Positions 27,301 through 35,611 of a DNA stretch of 64,000 bases are shown here, in pieces. The notes below the pieces were generated by a model. It saw nothing but the letters and a program-made list of their open reading frames with translations, searched no databases and was not told where the DNA came from. The stretch is from Curtobacterium sp. MCBA15_012 (lineage in GTDB: Bacteria; Actinomycetota; Actinomycetes; Actinomycetales; Microbacteriaceae). Both the position numbers and the translations under genes were made by a program. The stretch covers positions 248,001 to 312,000 of the forward strand of contig NZ_CP126267.1 in NCBI RefSeq assembly GCF_001864935.2, read 5' to 3'. The number at the start of each line of letters is the position of its first letter. The stretch's first letter is position 1.

Positions 27301-28058
27301 CCGGTAAGGAGACGCGCCTACAGACGGCGCTGGAACTCCTGTCGACAGATGAAAGTACGCTGTCCGAGTCGTGGGAGCCGTGGCGTACTCGCACCCGCCG
27401 CAATCGGTTGCTTGTTCAGCCCATCGTGCGACACGCGGGCGCGATTCTCATTGCGCCACAGTTCCTCGAAGCGTCTCTGTCCGTTTACTTCAACTACCTC
27501 AGTCAGGGCATGTTGCCATGGTCGGCGCGACCGCCGAAGCGGCTGGAAACTGCCCTCGCTACCTTACGTAGCGAACGTAACCGTCATCTCGAACAGGCGG
27601 TCGACGAAGCGCTCCGCTCCCGTGGCTTCACGACGATCGCACGTGTCAAGCCCGGTGACGGCAAGCGCCTCGGCGTCCCGACCCTGACCACCGAGATTGA
27701 CATCGTGGCTGGCAAGCCTGACGGCGACATAATCTGGCTGATCGAAGCCAAGGATCCAGCGTCCGTCCATGGGATTCCGGAGACTGCGCGCCAGCTAAAG
27801 GCCTTCTATGGCGACAGCGAATCGCCCAGGCGGGGCTCCCCGAGCTACACCACGCAGCTCGGTCGCAAGGACAACGAGCTGCGACCCTTCGCACGAGCGA
27901 TTGCTGGACAGCTGGGTATGAGGACCGAGGCCGAACCCGAGCTCCGGACCACCTTCGTCACACGCTCGCTCACTCCGGCTGAGTACATCACCGGGCGATT
28001 CCCTGTCGTCACTGTCGATGAGCTTCTTCGGTTGTTCGATGTCGACGGTGACGTCTGA
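24351..28058 (+). CDS. Giant fifth gene of the Tn7-like operon with C-terminal PD-(D/E)XK nuclease motif (1235 aa)
   Basis: Starts 63 nt after tniQ on the same strand (TTG 24351, or GTG 24369 just downstream; no strong Shine-Dalgarno). The N-terminus is very basic (GRNKSKKPKKDRARR). The first ~1050 residues show no family I recognise: mixed helical regions and a cluster of alpha/beta segments. The C-terminus reads LRSERNRHLEQAVDEALRSRGF, then E-I-D1117 ... E1132-A-K1134, a restriction-like nuclease core. It could be an accessory target-site factor in the place of TnsE, or a defence effector carried by the element. Confidence 0.65.
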   Translation: MRFNSPVGRNKSKKPKKDRARRVPRLDPVAELFRRRDAEEVWSALFAAGTSPGARHRWTAVGAAIAAALRAEDARVAPGSETDALQSTVDRAALAAGISPMEEDFIPADPRVRVRSRVDDEVLELFPGLTERPVADLARAHRLAQVVDHRVLKRHGFGILNVLHVAYRYADWVVSEIAPTWPADEDVSIGDPLAVTSEEISVARKVVGREPAFTMDERDLLALEWMTTSAARADFSTEGISGFGRFLRYRVGSNTARERWLPPAFVPEIVMEAVHQLVEEASRSEESAADLRADFVRQALRALLRFNDAVHGPAESQWSLPQGRADEITWLVPFSRTSMLAVQVVAVTGSSPIPEKWAVERLAEQAREAGTPIKARFVGGATATLPGETEVVPLVVVAATTHVVAMQRNGCATVALEDLSWIAETAEDDDDLLAFARDLAAPDFPRSMGWEAINYWEPWRTNGKQFFGGGIKPSFAMFEAHAGEAEWERASALSKLEAALFFVGLPPLRETQLAEATADSMMVILPPEPTYDQRHGAYRTRMAEGWVLSSTEPPVALPLATDKWKSGPGLVVKRDYAGGVAYGLHSIADRWAAAHAESEVRGYRLEFEDADEGEPVSQRSGELHVDGVVRATWSICAEEFAKRADGDPRAANQFTAAPLRSILEVGGMEERSANQIAQALAAASPFLILELRTARTMKNDLPAPIRFDENAAAQVTRELARRLAESAVDPGTYGGSEANRIIREHLAPAVLAELRTRVSECGRTRVVEFGLEQLVRVVDDRHRSTGNLQRVSRHLRTSWDPTEQMVETTGTSLRLRQANEILVEAAIREADDDEVPASPIGADSWRRLLAAADAYLSLTSHSERLHNGITPVEVEVTDLYELHVRDDNTGLHARWPLDAASMNHAAAVSALDESTPIETVASPEVLIEVDAAMLDAFGVTRQDIYAVLGALVQWAQFEAGSNIAKTDRAAVVAWLSEVLDEADPGKETRLQTALELLSTDESTLSESWEPWRTRTRRNRLLVQPIVRHAGAILIAPQFLEASLSVYFNYLSQGMLPWSARPPKRLETALATLRSERNRHLEQAVDEALRSRGFTTIARVKPGDGKRLGVPTLTTEIDIVAGKPDGDIIWLIEAKDPASVHGIPETARQLKAFYGDSESPRRGSPSYTTQLGRKDNELRPFARAIAGQLGMRTEAEPELRTTFVTRSLTPAEYITGRFPVVTVDELLRLFDVDGDV

Positions 28059-28198
28059 TGGCTCCTCGCGTATCGGTTCGAAGATGCGTGCTTCAGCGAG
28101 GGGAGACGCGACCTTTCAACATGCAAGACCGGCCGACAACTTGGCCTTTCTACGCCGTTGGCTGTGTCCGATGAAGTGCAACCGCCGCGACTAGTCCC

Positions 28199-29173
28199 TT
28201 AGTTCTGCTCGGCTGTTGACGCCGACCATGCTTTCGTCTGTTCGGTAGGCGAGGACCCGGGGGGCCAGATAGTCTCCTCATCCCAGCTTGCAGCGGCCGC
28301 GAGCTGGCGTTGTGTCGTGTTCCGTGCAGCTCCCTGCTTCACTCGTTGACGGTAGAAAACGGCGCCTTCGAGGCGAGTATTCTGGAAACTCGCACTCCGA
28401 AGGTCGGAAATGCCGAAGTGGGCGCGCCGAAGATCTGATTTCTGAAACTGCGCACCTTGAAGATCGGCTCCGTGAAAACTTGAGCCGCGGGCATCAATTT
28501 TATGTAACGTGGCACCCTGTAGTTCAGCTCCTGAAAAGTTTGCTTTGCCTAAATCAGCGCCTGACAGGGTTGCGCGCTGCATGTTCGCCCCCTCAAAGAT
28601 TGCTCCACGGAGATTTGCTCCGTCGAGTTTGCTTTCGGGAATCGTGGAGTTCGAAAGATCTACTGTCCCCTCCGGGCCCCGCTCGCGGCAAAGTGTGGCA
28701 AGTGCTGCCATCGCAGCAGCAACGCTCGGCGCCATGACTTGTTTGCCGCTTATGTCGCGGTATTCCAGGTCGTCCTTGTGCGGATGCCGGACGTATGCGG
28801 CTAGCACCTGAATGGTGCGCCAATGGTCTCGTTTAGAGTCAATTCCCATGCGCTCTAGCGCAAAGAAGCCGCCAATACGCGATGCCTCGCTATCGGAACC
28901 GATGTGGCTGATAGCTTCGTTGTACCGCTTTGTCCAGTCCTCGTCCCGTGCCAACTCATGCCGGCGGTAGGTGATCCACAAAGTTACGGACGCAAGCAGT
29001 CCACCGAGAGATAGGAGCACTGCTTGGCGTAGCGAGCTCTCCGAGGCACTCAGGTTCAAGCACAGACCGGGGTGCGAGCAGGGTAGTTTCAGCCAAGCGG
29101 GCAGTGCGATTACGAGAACAAACCACAAGAGAAGTACTCCCCCGGCGGCATATGCAAGCCTTGACCATCTCAT
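28199..29173 (-). CDS. Membrane-anchored pentapeptide-repeat protein (324 aa)
   Basis: Two N-terminal transmembrane segments (LAYAAGGVLLLWFVLVIALP and QAVLLSLGGLLASVTLWITY) precede a cytosolic helical linker (KRYNEAISHIGSDSEASR). Next is a run of A(D/N)LxX pentapeptides (ANLRGAIFEGANMQRATLSGADLGKANF ...; residues ~185-270), predicted to fold as a right-handed beta-helix. Its base composition is less GC-rich than its neighbours, suggesting separate acquisition. It is transcribed towards the transposition operon. The role is unknown; such membrane pentapeptide proteins occur as stress or defence cargo. Confidence 0.8.
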   Translation of the reverse strand: MRWSRLAYAAGGVLLLWFVLVIALPAWLKLPCSHPGLCLNLSASESSLRQAVLLSLGGLLASVTLWITYRRHELARDEDWTKRYNEAISHIGSDSEASRIGGFFALERMGIDSKRDHWRTIQVLAAYVRHPHKDDLEYRDISGKQVMAPSVAAAMAALATLCRERGPEGTVDLSNSTIPESKLDGANLRGAIFEGANMQRATLSGADLGKANFSGAELQGATLHKIDARGSSFHGADLQGAQFQKSDLRRAHFGISDLRSASFQNTRLEGAVFYRQRVKQGAARNTTQRQLAAAASWDEETIWPPGSSPTEQTKAWSASTAEQN

Positions 29174-29530
29174 AGATCTAGCCTAGTAGGGCCTCGGATA
29201 GAATGCTATGGCGTGTTGTCCCATGAACACCGATGCCGACTCCCCGGACAACCGAAGCGTCGTGTCGTTCTTGCTCCGTTGCGCCGTCTCAAGCCATCGT
29301 ACCCATGGCCTCGGATAGGCACACGTCAAGGTCTCGCCAACGACGTGGATGGATTTGAAGCGCCCCCTGACCGGTCGGCTACTGTACCGGTTCGTGTTGG
29401 TAGGCGCTGGAACTCCTTGCCGTCCATCTTGAAGGGCACTTACCGGCGAGCCACGAGCCTGCCTTCTTTGGATTCAGTCCTCTACAGCAAGTAGATCAAG
29501 GCCAGCGGAGCGCTGTGCAGCGACCTGCGG
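29174..29530. other. Intergenic, no supported gene
   Basis: About 357 bp between the divergent pentapeptide and recombinase genes. A possible 93-codon plus-strand frame has random-looking composition. I see no repeats matching the proposed transposon ends. Confidence 0.45.
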
Positions 29531-30907
29531 TTGCGGATACGACAACCTAGATCTCAAACTGGTGCGACTCGATGGGCTTCGACGCCCTTTCTCATGCGGC
29601 CGAACGCGACAACTAAGCTTTCGCTCTACAACGTGGACGACGTGAGCGAGACGGACGGGGCGAGCATCGACGTGAGCTCGCAGGGCGTTCGCGCTGTCGA
29701 TCGTGGTGCTTCTGCTGCGGAGCGTGCCGCGGCGGAGCGGTCCCGGACGGCGTTTGCGCGGCTCCGCGCCGTAGCGGGGGAGGGACGCTCGACCGGCTCG
29801 GGTGCCGTGATGGTGCCGGCGGACGCGTCGCCGCGGGTGTTTGCCGAAGCGTCCCTGTCGCCGAACACGATCCGGGCGTACCTGTCGGACCTGCGGCAGT
29901 TCGCTCGGTGGCGTGCCGGGTTCCTGGATCACGAGATCTCCGAACCGGACGAGCTCGAGCAGATCATCACCGCGCCGGTCGACCCGACCGAGGTTGCCGC
30001 GTTTCTCGCGGACAAGGCCAACGCCGCCCTGCCCGATGGCGGCCAGCGGTACGCGCCGGCGACAATCAGTCGCTACGTCGCCGCGATCGACTGGGAGCAC
30101 GCCCGCCGCGGCCACACCCCACCCGGCTCCACGCCGATCGTCCGCGACGTCCTGAAAGGCATCCGCCGCACCCGGTCCGTGCCGGTGCGACGTGCGAAGC
30201 CGATGACGTTGAAGGCGCTGCAGACCACGCTGCTGAAGATCGACGTCGCCGACCTGCAGACCGGCGCGCTCGGAACCCGCGACCAGGCGTTGCTGCTGTT
30301 CGGGTTCGTCGGCGCGTTCCGCGAGTCCGAACTCACCGCCCTCACCGTCGCCGATCTCCGCCTCGTCGACGGCGAGGGCGTCTATGCCCGCGTGCGGAAG
30401 TCGAAGACGGACCAGGATGGCGTCGGCCGGATCAAGGTGCTGCAGCAGGGCGCGAACCCGGTCACCTGCGCCCCCTGCGCGTACGTGCGACTGTCCCGGC
30501 TGATGGCTGCGCAGGATGCCCGCGGGGAAGCGGGCCTCTTCGCCGCGCTCACTGGTGCGAGTCTCGCCGTGCACGTCTGCACGGATGGGCTCGGCGCGGA
30601 TCGGTTGCCAGCGTCGATGCCGTTCTTCCGCGCTGTGTCGAAGTGGGGCCTGTTCCGCACCACCGGCATCAGCCCCACAACGGTCGGGAAGGCCGTCGCC
30701 CGCCGCGCGCACGTCGCGGGGCTTGGGGAGGACGGCTGGTCCGGGCACTCTCTCCGTGCTGGGTTTGTCACCGAAGCGCGCAACGCCGGCGCGACGGACG
30801 TGGAGATCATGAACCAGACCCACCACACCAACGCCGCCACCTTGCAGATCTACGACCGCGAGTACGCGCCCCTGGTCCGCAACGCCGTCACCCGGATGCG
30901 CTTGTGA
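29531..30907 (+). CDS. Tyrosine recombinase, first gene of a recombinase pair (up to 458 aa)
   Basis: SAM-like core-binding domain (SLSPNTIRAYLSDLRQFARW), then a catalytic domain with Arg in GAFRESELTALTVADL, HSLRAG (HxxR), THHTNAATLQIY and the nucleophile in IYDREY. A PVTCAPCAYVRLSRL motif in the middle is shared with the second gene. The start is uncertain: 29531 is the longest frame, while 29593 and later codons are possible. Its stop overlaps the next gene (GTGA). It probably forms its own small integrated unit within the island. Confidence 0.82.
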   Translation: MRIRQPRSQTGATRWASTPFLMRPNATTKLSLYNVDDVSETDGASIDVSSQGVRAVDRGASAAERAAAERSRTAFARLRAVAGEGRSTGSGAVMVPADASPRVFAEASLSPNTIRAYLSDLRQFARWRAGFLDHEISEPDELEQIITAPVDPTEVAAFLADKANAALPDGGQRYAPATISRYVAAIDWEHARRGHTPPGSTPIVRDVLKGIRRTRSVPVRRAKPMTLKALQTTLLKIDVADLQTGALGTRDQALLLFGFVGAFRESELTALTVADLRLVDGEGVYARVRKSKTDQDGVGRIKVLQQGANPVTCAPCAYVRLSRLMAAQDARGEAGLFAALTGASLAVHVCTDGLGADRLPASMPFFRAVSKWGLFRTTGISPTTVGKAVARRAHVAGLGEDGWSGHSLRAGFVTEARNAGATDVEIMNQTHHTNAATLQIYDREYAPLVRNAVTRMRL

Positions 30908-31537
30908 CCCCCCAAACTTCCCCCAAACTCGGCCCCAAACTCCGGCCCGACAGCGAGGCTCTGCTCGAGGCGCACTGGGCTCGGTTCGTCGCCTGGTGCG
31001 AGGCGACAGGTCACGCGTCGCTCCCGGCGACGGCAGCCACGATCGGACAGTTCCTGACGCTGTTCCCCGGCAGCGCGTCGACGCAGCGGCTGCGCCGGCG
31101 CGCGATCCGCGCACACCACCTCGCAGCAGGCTTCCCGGACCCGATACCCACTGTGGAGGCCCGGGTGTGGCCGCGACCAGAAGCCCCCGGCCAGACGATC
31201 GTGGGCGAGGTACTCGCGGCGATCCCGAAGTACCGGTACCCGATCGGGCTCCGCGGCCGCCGCGACGCCTTCCTCATCGTCCTCCTCGGGGTCCTCCACC
31301 TGACCCGCGAACAAACCCGCACCATCACCCCAGACGACGTTGCGGTGACGAGCATCATCCGGATCCGCGGCCACGTTGTGCCCTCATCCGATGACCCGGT
31401 GTCTTGTGCTGCGTGTGCGGTGACCCGGTGGCTGCGCATCGCCGGACCCGTCTGGACCGGATTCCGCGGCGACGTCATCCGCCTGCTCGACCCGACGAAA
31501 GGGAAGGGACTGCTGCAGGTTTGGTTGACTCGTTCGT

Positions 31538-32407
31538 TTAGGCCGCGAGTGCGACCTGTGGGTTGATGATCGTCTCGTACTCGATTGGGGTCAACTTCCC
31601 AAGACCGCGTTGGCGTCGTTTCCGGTGGTAGGTCGCTTCGATCCAAGTGATGATCGCCAGCCGGAGCTCTTCCCGGGTCGTCCATCGTTTCCGGTTGAGG
31701 ACGTTCTTCTGCAGCAGGGCGAAGAACGATTCCATCGCAGCGTTGTCCGCGCAGGCGCCGACTCTGCCCATCGATCCGAGGAGCCCTGCATCGCAGAGGG
31801 CGCGGACGAACTTCTTCGACCGGAACTGGCTGCCGCGATCCGAGTGGACGACCGTCCCGGTCGGGTTCCGGCGGTGCACCGCCATCTGCAGGGCTGCGAC
31901 GGCGAGCGAGGACCGCATCCGATCACCGATCGAGTAGCCCACGATCCGGCGGGAGCAGGCGTCCTTGATCGCGCAGAGGTAGAGCTTGCCCTCCCCGGTC
32001 GGGTGCTCGGTGATGTCGGTCAGCCACAGCCGGTCCAGGTCTGGTGCTGTGAACGTTCGCCGGACCCGGTCGTCGTGCACCGGCGGACCGGCCTTCCGGG
32101 TCAGGCCGCGCTTCTTCGAGTGCAGGGACCAGAGCCGCTGCTGCGAGCACAACCGCCACACCCGACGCTCGGAGGTCCGGTGGCCAGCCGCGGCCAAGTC
32201 GTCAGCGATGAACCGGTACCCGAACGTCGGATCGTCGCGATGCGCGTCGATGGCGGCGTTGGTCAGGTGCGCGTCGTCCCAGTCCCGTTTGGACACGGGG
32301 CTGGCGCGCCAGCGATAGAACGCCTGCTTCGAGAAGCCCAGTACCCGGCAGGCCACCGCGACAGGAACACCGTCGTCGGCGAGTTCAAGGACCAGCGGGT
32401 AGATCAT
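31538..32407 (-). CDS. IS3-family transposase OrfB (289 aa)
   Basis: An intact rve-type transposase: an HTH_21 N-terminal region (GFSKQAFYRWR, FGYRFIADDL), then catalytic D in LWLTDITEH, D in HSDRGSQF and E in MESFFALL with exactly 35 residues between the last two, then the closing helix NGKR-like RKRRQRGLGKLTPIEYE. It starts by ATGA overlap with orfA rather than through an obvious slippery site. This is the only copy in the window that looks active. Confidence 0.95.
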   Translation of the reverse strand: MIYPLVLELADDGVPVAVACRVLGFSKQAFYRWRASPVSKRDWDDAHLTNAAIDAHRDDPTFGYRFIADDLAAAGHRTSERRVWRLCSQQRLWSLHSKKRGLTRKAGPPVHDDRVRRTFTAPDLDRLWLTDITEHPTGEGKLYLCAIKDACSRRIVGYSIGDRMRSSLAVAALQMAVHRRNPTGTVVHSDRGSQFRSKKFVRALCDAGLLGSMGRVGACADNAAMESFFALLQKNVLNRKRWTTREELRLAIITWIEATYHRKRRQRGLGKLTPIEYETIINPQVALAA

Positions 32408-32700
32408 TTTGGGAGTTGTGACTGCGCGAAGTACGCCGCTGCCCGGCGGAGGATCTCGTTCTCCTGCTCGAGCAGCCGGATCCGTTTCTGCGCCTCCCGC
32501 AGCTCGGCTTGCTCCACCGCTTTCAGCGACGGCGGCTCTGCGACCCCGATGCCGTCGTCACGGTCCGCGAGGCGCAACCAGCGGGCCAGGCAGGACTCGG
32601 AGACGCCGAAGTCCTTCGCGACCTGCCGCACTGACGTCTCGCCCTTCCGGGCGACCGCGATCACGTCACGGCGGAACTCTTCCGGATACGCCTTCACCAT
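32404..32700 (-). CDS. IS3-family OrfA, helix-turn-helix protein (98 aa)
   Basis: Begins MVKAYPEEFRRDVIAVAR. The HTH is VRQVAKDFGVSESCLARWL and is followed by a leucine-zipper-like coiled coil (AELREAQKRIRLLEQENEIL). It binds the IS ends and forms the transposase together with OrfB. Start at ATG 32700. Confidence 0.93.
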   Translation of the reverse strand: MVKAYPEEFRRDVIAVARKGETSVRQVAKDFGVSESCLARWLRLADRDDGIGVAEPPSLKAVEQAELREAQKRIRLLEQENEILRRAAAYFAQSQLPK

Positions 32701-33154
32701 GGCGCACATCCTTCCAGCAGGAGCCAATGCCCCTACCTCTCAGGAGTCAACCGAACCTGCAGCAGTCCCGAACCTCGACCAGCACGACTGTGCACAGCCG
32801 GTACCGGGGGAGTGGCGACGGGCGGAGCAGCTGCTGTTGTCGTTAGACGTCCATGGATGGGCGCGCACCGGGGTGAGTCTGTCAGGTCGGTCGATGACGA
32901 GCATCATCCCGAGTCGACGTGCCGCAGCAGCGGACGGCTCAGTCGCGGAAGCCGTCGGCGCAATCGCGCGACAGCCGTCACGATTCGACGCGCTGACGCT
33001 GCAAGAGACCTACATCGAGCTCGGTGCCGCGGACGCTGCCGTCGACGCCGCGCTCGCTAGGCTCACCGCCATCTGGACCGACGCTCAAGCGCTCGACTTT
33101 GATCTCGATCACGGAGCTACGCCTCGCAAGCGGGGGTAGCACCAGATATCCCGG

Positions 33155-33173
33155 GCTAGCTAGCTAGCTAGCT
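33155..33173. repeat. GCTA tandem repeat
   Basis: A short run of nearly five GCTA units between the split recombinase gene and the transporter remnant. No function is evident. Confidence 0.7.
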
Positions 33174-33199
33174 GGCCGGTCGTCCGCTCTATGGCGTAC

Positions 33200-33479
33200 T
33201 CCGACTGGCATCCTCACCCAGTCCCTTTCGCCGTCATTGCCGGGGTCGGATTGACACTCTTCCAAGAGGCCACCCCCCGACCGGGACTGGCATCAGGGCT
33301 GTTCACCAACGTGCCACGTGTGGGAGGCAGTTGCCTCGGGTGGGCTCATCGCACTCACGACGGTCATCGGCGGCTACCGGAACATCTTCCTGATCTGCGC
33401 CGCCCTGACACTAATCGCACTGAGCATCATCCTCGCCGTCAGAATCACATCACGTCGACAGGCAGCAACTCGTCTGTAA
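33200..33479 (+). pseudogene. Remnant of a SET-type sugar efflux (MFS) transporter
   Basis: The C-terminal end of a SetA/SetB-like efflux transporter is readable in two frames: VIAGVGLTLFQEATPRPG and LASGLFTNVPRVG in the first, then after a frameshift near 33325 AVASGGLIALTTVIGGYRNI and FLICAALTLIALSIILAV to a TAA at 33477. The LxFQ...PGxAxxLFTN pattern matches that family. N-terminal parts are absent. Confidence 0.65.
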
Positions 33480-33632
33480 CGGCGGCGCCTCGGCGCCCCG
33501 GCGCCCCGGCGCGCGGCGCAGCTGCTGCCGCGGACCGCTGCCGGCCTGCGGTTGGTGCACGGCCCCTAAGTTCAAGAGTAGATGTGTTGAGGAACCCATC
33601 CGTGGAACCTAGAACCACAGCGAGTATTTACG

Positions 33633-33671
33633 CGGCAGCGGCAGCGGCAGCGGCAGCGGCAGCGGCGGCGG
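33633..33671. repeat. GGCAGC hexamer repeat
   Basis: About six tandem GGCAGC units upstream of the OLD-like gene. If translated in the frame of that gene they give a poly-Ala run, but the gene more likely starts at 33764. It is a potential slippage tract. Confidence 0.65.
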
Positions 33672-33763
33672 TGGCAACGCCCCAGAGCGGCATGACCTTC
33701 GGTAGCATATTGAGCAACAATCGGATGCGACCACCGGTTGATCGCGTCGAGGAGAGCAGATTC

Positions 33764-35488
33764 ATGAAGCTGAAGAACGTGACTCTCACAAATGGCACAC
33801 AAGTGTCAATCTCGGAATCGATTACCGCAGTCGTAGGCCCGAATAATGCTGGAAAAAGTACCTTTCTGCGCGAGATTCAGCAGGCGTTCGCTAGGGAACC
33901 GTATCAAGGCCCAATATCTGATCATCGCCTCATTCAAACCTATGACCTTATAGGGGATGAAACCCCGGACGCCTTTGTGCAATTTCGGCGAAGGCTTGAT
34001 GCTAATGCTACGCACCGGAAGGCTGGGTCCTACAATGGCGGGTACTGGGATCAAGACCACTGGATGCTTTCAAATGGGCAGGTGGTGACGGAATCGCAGA
34101 TTTCCCAATATTGGAACTCTCGTCTTGGCTTTGGGCCATTGGCCTCTTACGTGAGTATTTTCATGGATGCAAGCAATCGCTTGCATCTGGCTAATTCTGC
34201 ATCTGCTTACGACGCGCTCCATGAGTCGCCGTCGACGGTAGTACAGCGGCTTTATGCCGATCGAGCCCTTGAAGCTACTTTGAGTGCACTGACTCTCAAG
34301 GCGTTTGGTGTCCCGCTAACTGTGAACAGGTATGCCGGGAGCCAAATTCACCTTCATGTTGGAGCACCTCGATCGGCCGAGCGCGAAGCCCCGCAGTCTA
34401 GCGAGTACCTTGAGGAGCTTGGTCGTCTTCCATTAATAGGCGAGCAAGGGGATGGTTTCAAAGCGTTTATTGGGATGGCGCTTTCGGTTATTGCGGGATC
34501 ACATCCCATCGTTCTGATTGATGAACCCGAAGCTTTCCTGCATCCCCCGCAAGCCCGATTGCTGGGTCAGTTCTTGGCTGAACAGCAAGCCACCGGCACG
34601 CAGGTGATCGTCTCCACGCACAGCGAGGATGTAGTTGCGGGCATGACGAGTGGCGATGGCCAGAGGGTTGCTGTTGTCCGCCTCACGCGCGAAGCGAATA
34701 TTGCGTCGGTCGCACAACTTGAGCCGGAGGACGTAAAAAATCTTTACGACGATCCTCTCATAAAATACTACGACATGTTGAATGGCCTATTTGTGCGAGG
34801 TGTCGTTATTTGCGAGTCCGATTCGGACTGCACCTACTACCGCGCAGTTCTCGATGCCGTCGATCGAAAGAAGGGTATAGATTCAGGCCTGCACTTTACG
34901 CACGCAGGCGGTAAGTCCCGGGTTCACGTCGCCCTTGAAGCTTTCCGACGTACAGAGGTTCCGGCCGCCGCGATTCTCGACATCGATCTTCTCCAGGACG
35001 ACCAGGAATTCTGGCGAATCGTTCAGGCGGCAGGGGCTCAAAAAGTCGATCTTGAACGTGACCGTAATATTATTACGGCATACATCAAAGACAGGAATCA
35101 AAAGAAGTCGGTAACTGCCGCGGCGGCAGAAATCAGGGAGCTACTCGCCGTCGCATCGGGTGACGTCACATCGGGTTTGATCGGCAAGATAAACAAGTCG
35201 CTTGCTAGTCACTCGGGCTGGAAAGATTTCAAGCTTCAGGGTAGCCCGATGCTACATGGTGATGCGCTCAACGCGTTTTCGAGACTCGACACCACGTTGC
35301 GGTCTCATGGGGTTTTTCTAGTTCCAGTCGGGGAACTAGAAGGCTTTCATCCCGAGTATTCGTCTGCGAACAAGGCTCGATGGCTCCGCTCTGTTCTTGA
35401 GGTGAAGGCTTTCGCGCGCGAAGGTGAAGCGAGCGACTTCATACGCTCGGTGAGTGCGTACGCCTCTCGTCGGCAGATCAGGAATTGA
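33764..35488 (+). CDS. OLD-family ATP-dependent nuclease (ATPase plus TOPRIM, 574 aa)
   Basis: An ABC-type ATPase with Walker A VVGPNNAGKSTFL near residue 22 and Walker B IVLIDEPEAFLHP, with the H-loop STHS. The TOPRIM nuclease domain follows: VVICESDSDCTYY (acidic Glu), HAGGKSRVH, and the DxD of AAILDIDLLQDD. ATG 33764 has GAGGAG upstream; the longer frame from 33191 includes a transporter remnant and a repeat tract. It is clearly less GC-rich than its surroundings. Related nucleases act in anti-phage systems (OLD, GajA). No GajB-like helicase is adjacent, so a stand-alone role is likely. Confidence 0.82.
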   Translation: MKLKNVTLTNGTQVSISESITAVVGPNNAGKSTFLREIQQAFAREPYQGPISDHRLIQTYDLIGDETPDAFVQFRRRLDANATHRKAGSYNGGYWDQDHWMLSNGQVVTESQISQYWNSRLGFGPLASYVSIFMDASNRLHLANSASAYDALHESPSTVVQRLYADRALEATLSALTLKAFGVPLTVNRYAGSQIHLHVGAPRSAEREAPQSSEYLEELGRLPLIGEQGDGFKAFIGMALSVIAGSHPIVLIDEPEAFLHPPQARLLGQFLAEQQATGTQVIVSTHSEDVVAGMTSGDGQRVAVVRLTREANIASVAQLEPEDVKNLYDDPLIKYYDMLNGLFVRGVVICESDSDCTYYRAVLDAVDRKKGIDSGLHFTHAGGKSRVHVALEAFRRTEVPAAAILDIDLLQDDQEFWRIVQAAGAQKVDLERDRNIITAYIKDRNQKKSVTAAAAEIRELLAVASGDVTSGLIGKINKSLASHSGWKDFKLQGSPMLHGDALNAFSRLDTTLRSHGVFLVPVGELEGFHPEYSSANKARWLRSVLEVKAFAREGEASDFIRSVSAYASRRQIRN

Positions 35489-35522
35489 CATAAGAGCCCG
35501 CTATCGGCGGCACAACGAGAGC

Positions 35523-35554
35523 GGCCGGACCGTCAGTGTCGTGACGGTCCGGCC
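35523..35554. terminator. Bidirectional hairpin terminator
   Basis: The arm GGCCGGACCGTCA is exactly complementary to TGACGGTCCGGCC, with a 6-nt loop. It lies between the convergent OLD-like and lsr2 genes. Confidence 0.8.
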
Positions 35555-35611
35555 GGAGCTCGGGGCGAGCGGTGCTCGAGTCGAGCCTAGCCCGGGGATG
35601 TGTGCTCTGAG

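Larger units (their letters stand above)
31506..32769 (-). mobile_element. Complete IS3-family insertion sequence, copy 2 (1264 bp)
   Basis: The terminal inverted repeats (GGGACTGCTGCAGGTT.GG and TTGACTC on the left; the complement on the right with one mismatch in 26) delimit 31506-32769. The flanks are GAA on both sides (31503-31505 and 32770-32772), a 3-bp target duplication. It carries orfA and orfB on the minus strand, both intact, and interrupts the recombinase partner gene. Confidence 0.92.
30904..33139 (+). pseudogene. Second recombinase-like gene, split by an IS3 element
   Basis: GTG start inside the stop of the first recombinase. The 5' part (30904-31505) encodes a SAM-like domain and LRGRRDAFLIVLLGVLHLTREQTR, which aligns with the first protein's GTRDQALLLFGFVGAFRESEL. 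It also has PVSCAACAVTRWLRI. After removing the IS plus one GAA target copy, the frame continues without a stop (NLDQHDCAQPVPGEWRR ... ) to 33139, giving about 323 aa. It lacks HxxR and Tyr motifs, so it was probably a non-catalytic partner. Confidence 0.8.

Noticed and set aside
17746..28058. CRISPR-associated transposon
   Set aside because: No cas genes and no CRISPR array anywhere in the window; TniQ is long and TnsD-like, so RNA-guided targeting is not supported.
29474..31114. 546-codon minus-strand frame opposite the first recombinase
   Set aside because: The recombinase motifs on the plus strand are unambiguous; the opposite frame is low-complexity Arg/Gly-rich.
33191..33763. N-terminal extension of the OLD-like protein
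   Set aside because: It would include a transporter remnant, a frameshift scar and a poly-Ala repeat; ATG 33764 with GAGGAG matches the family start (MKLKNV...).
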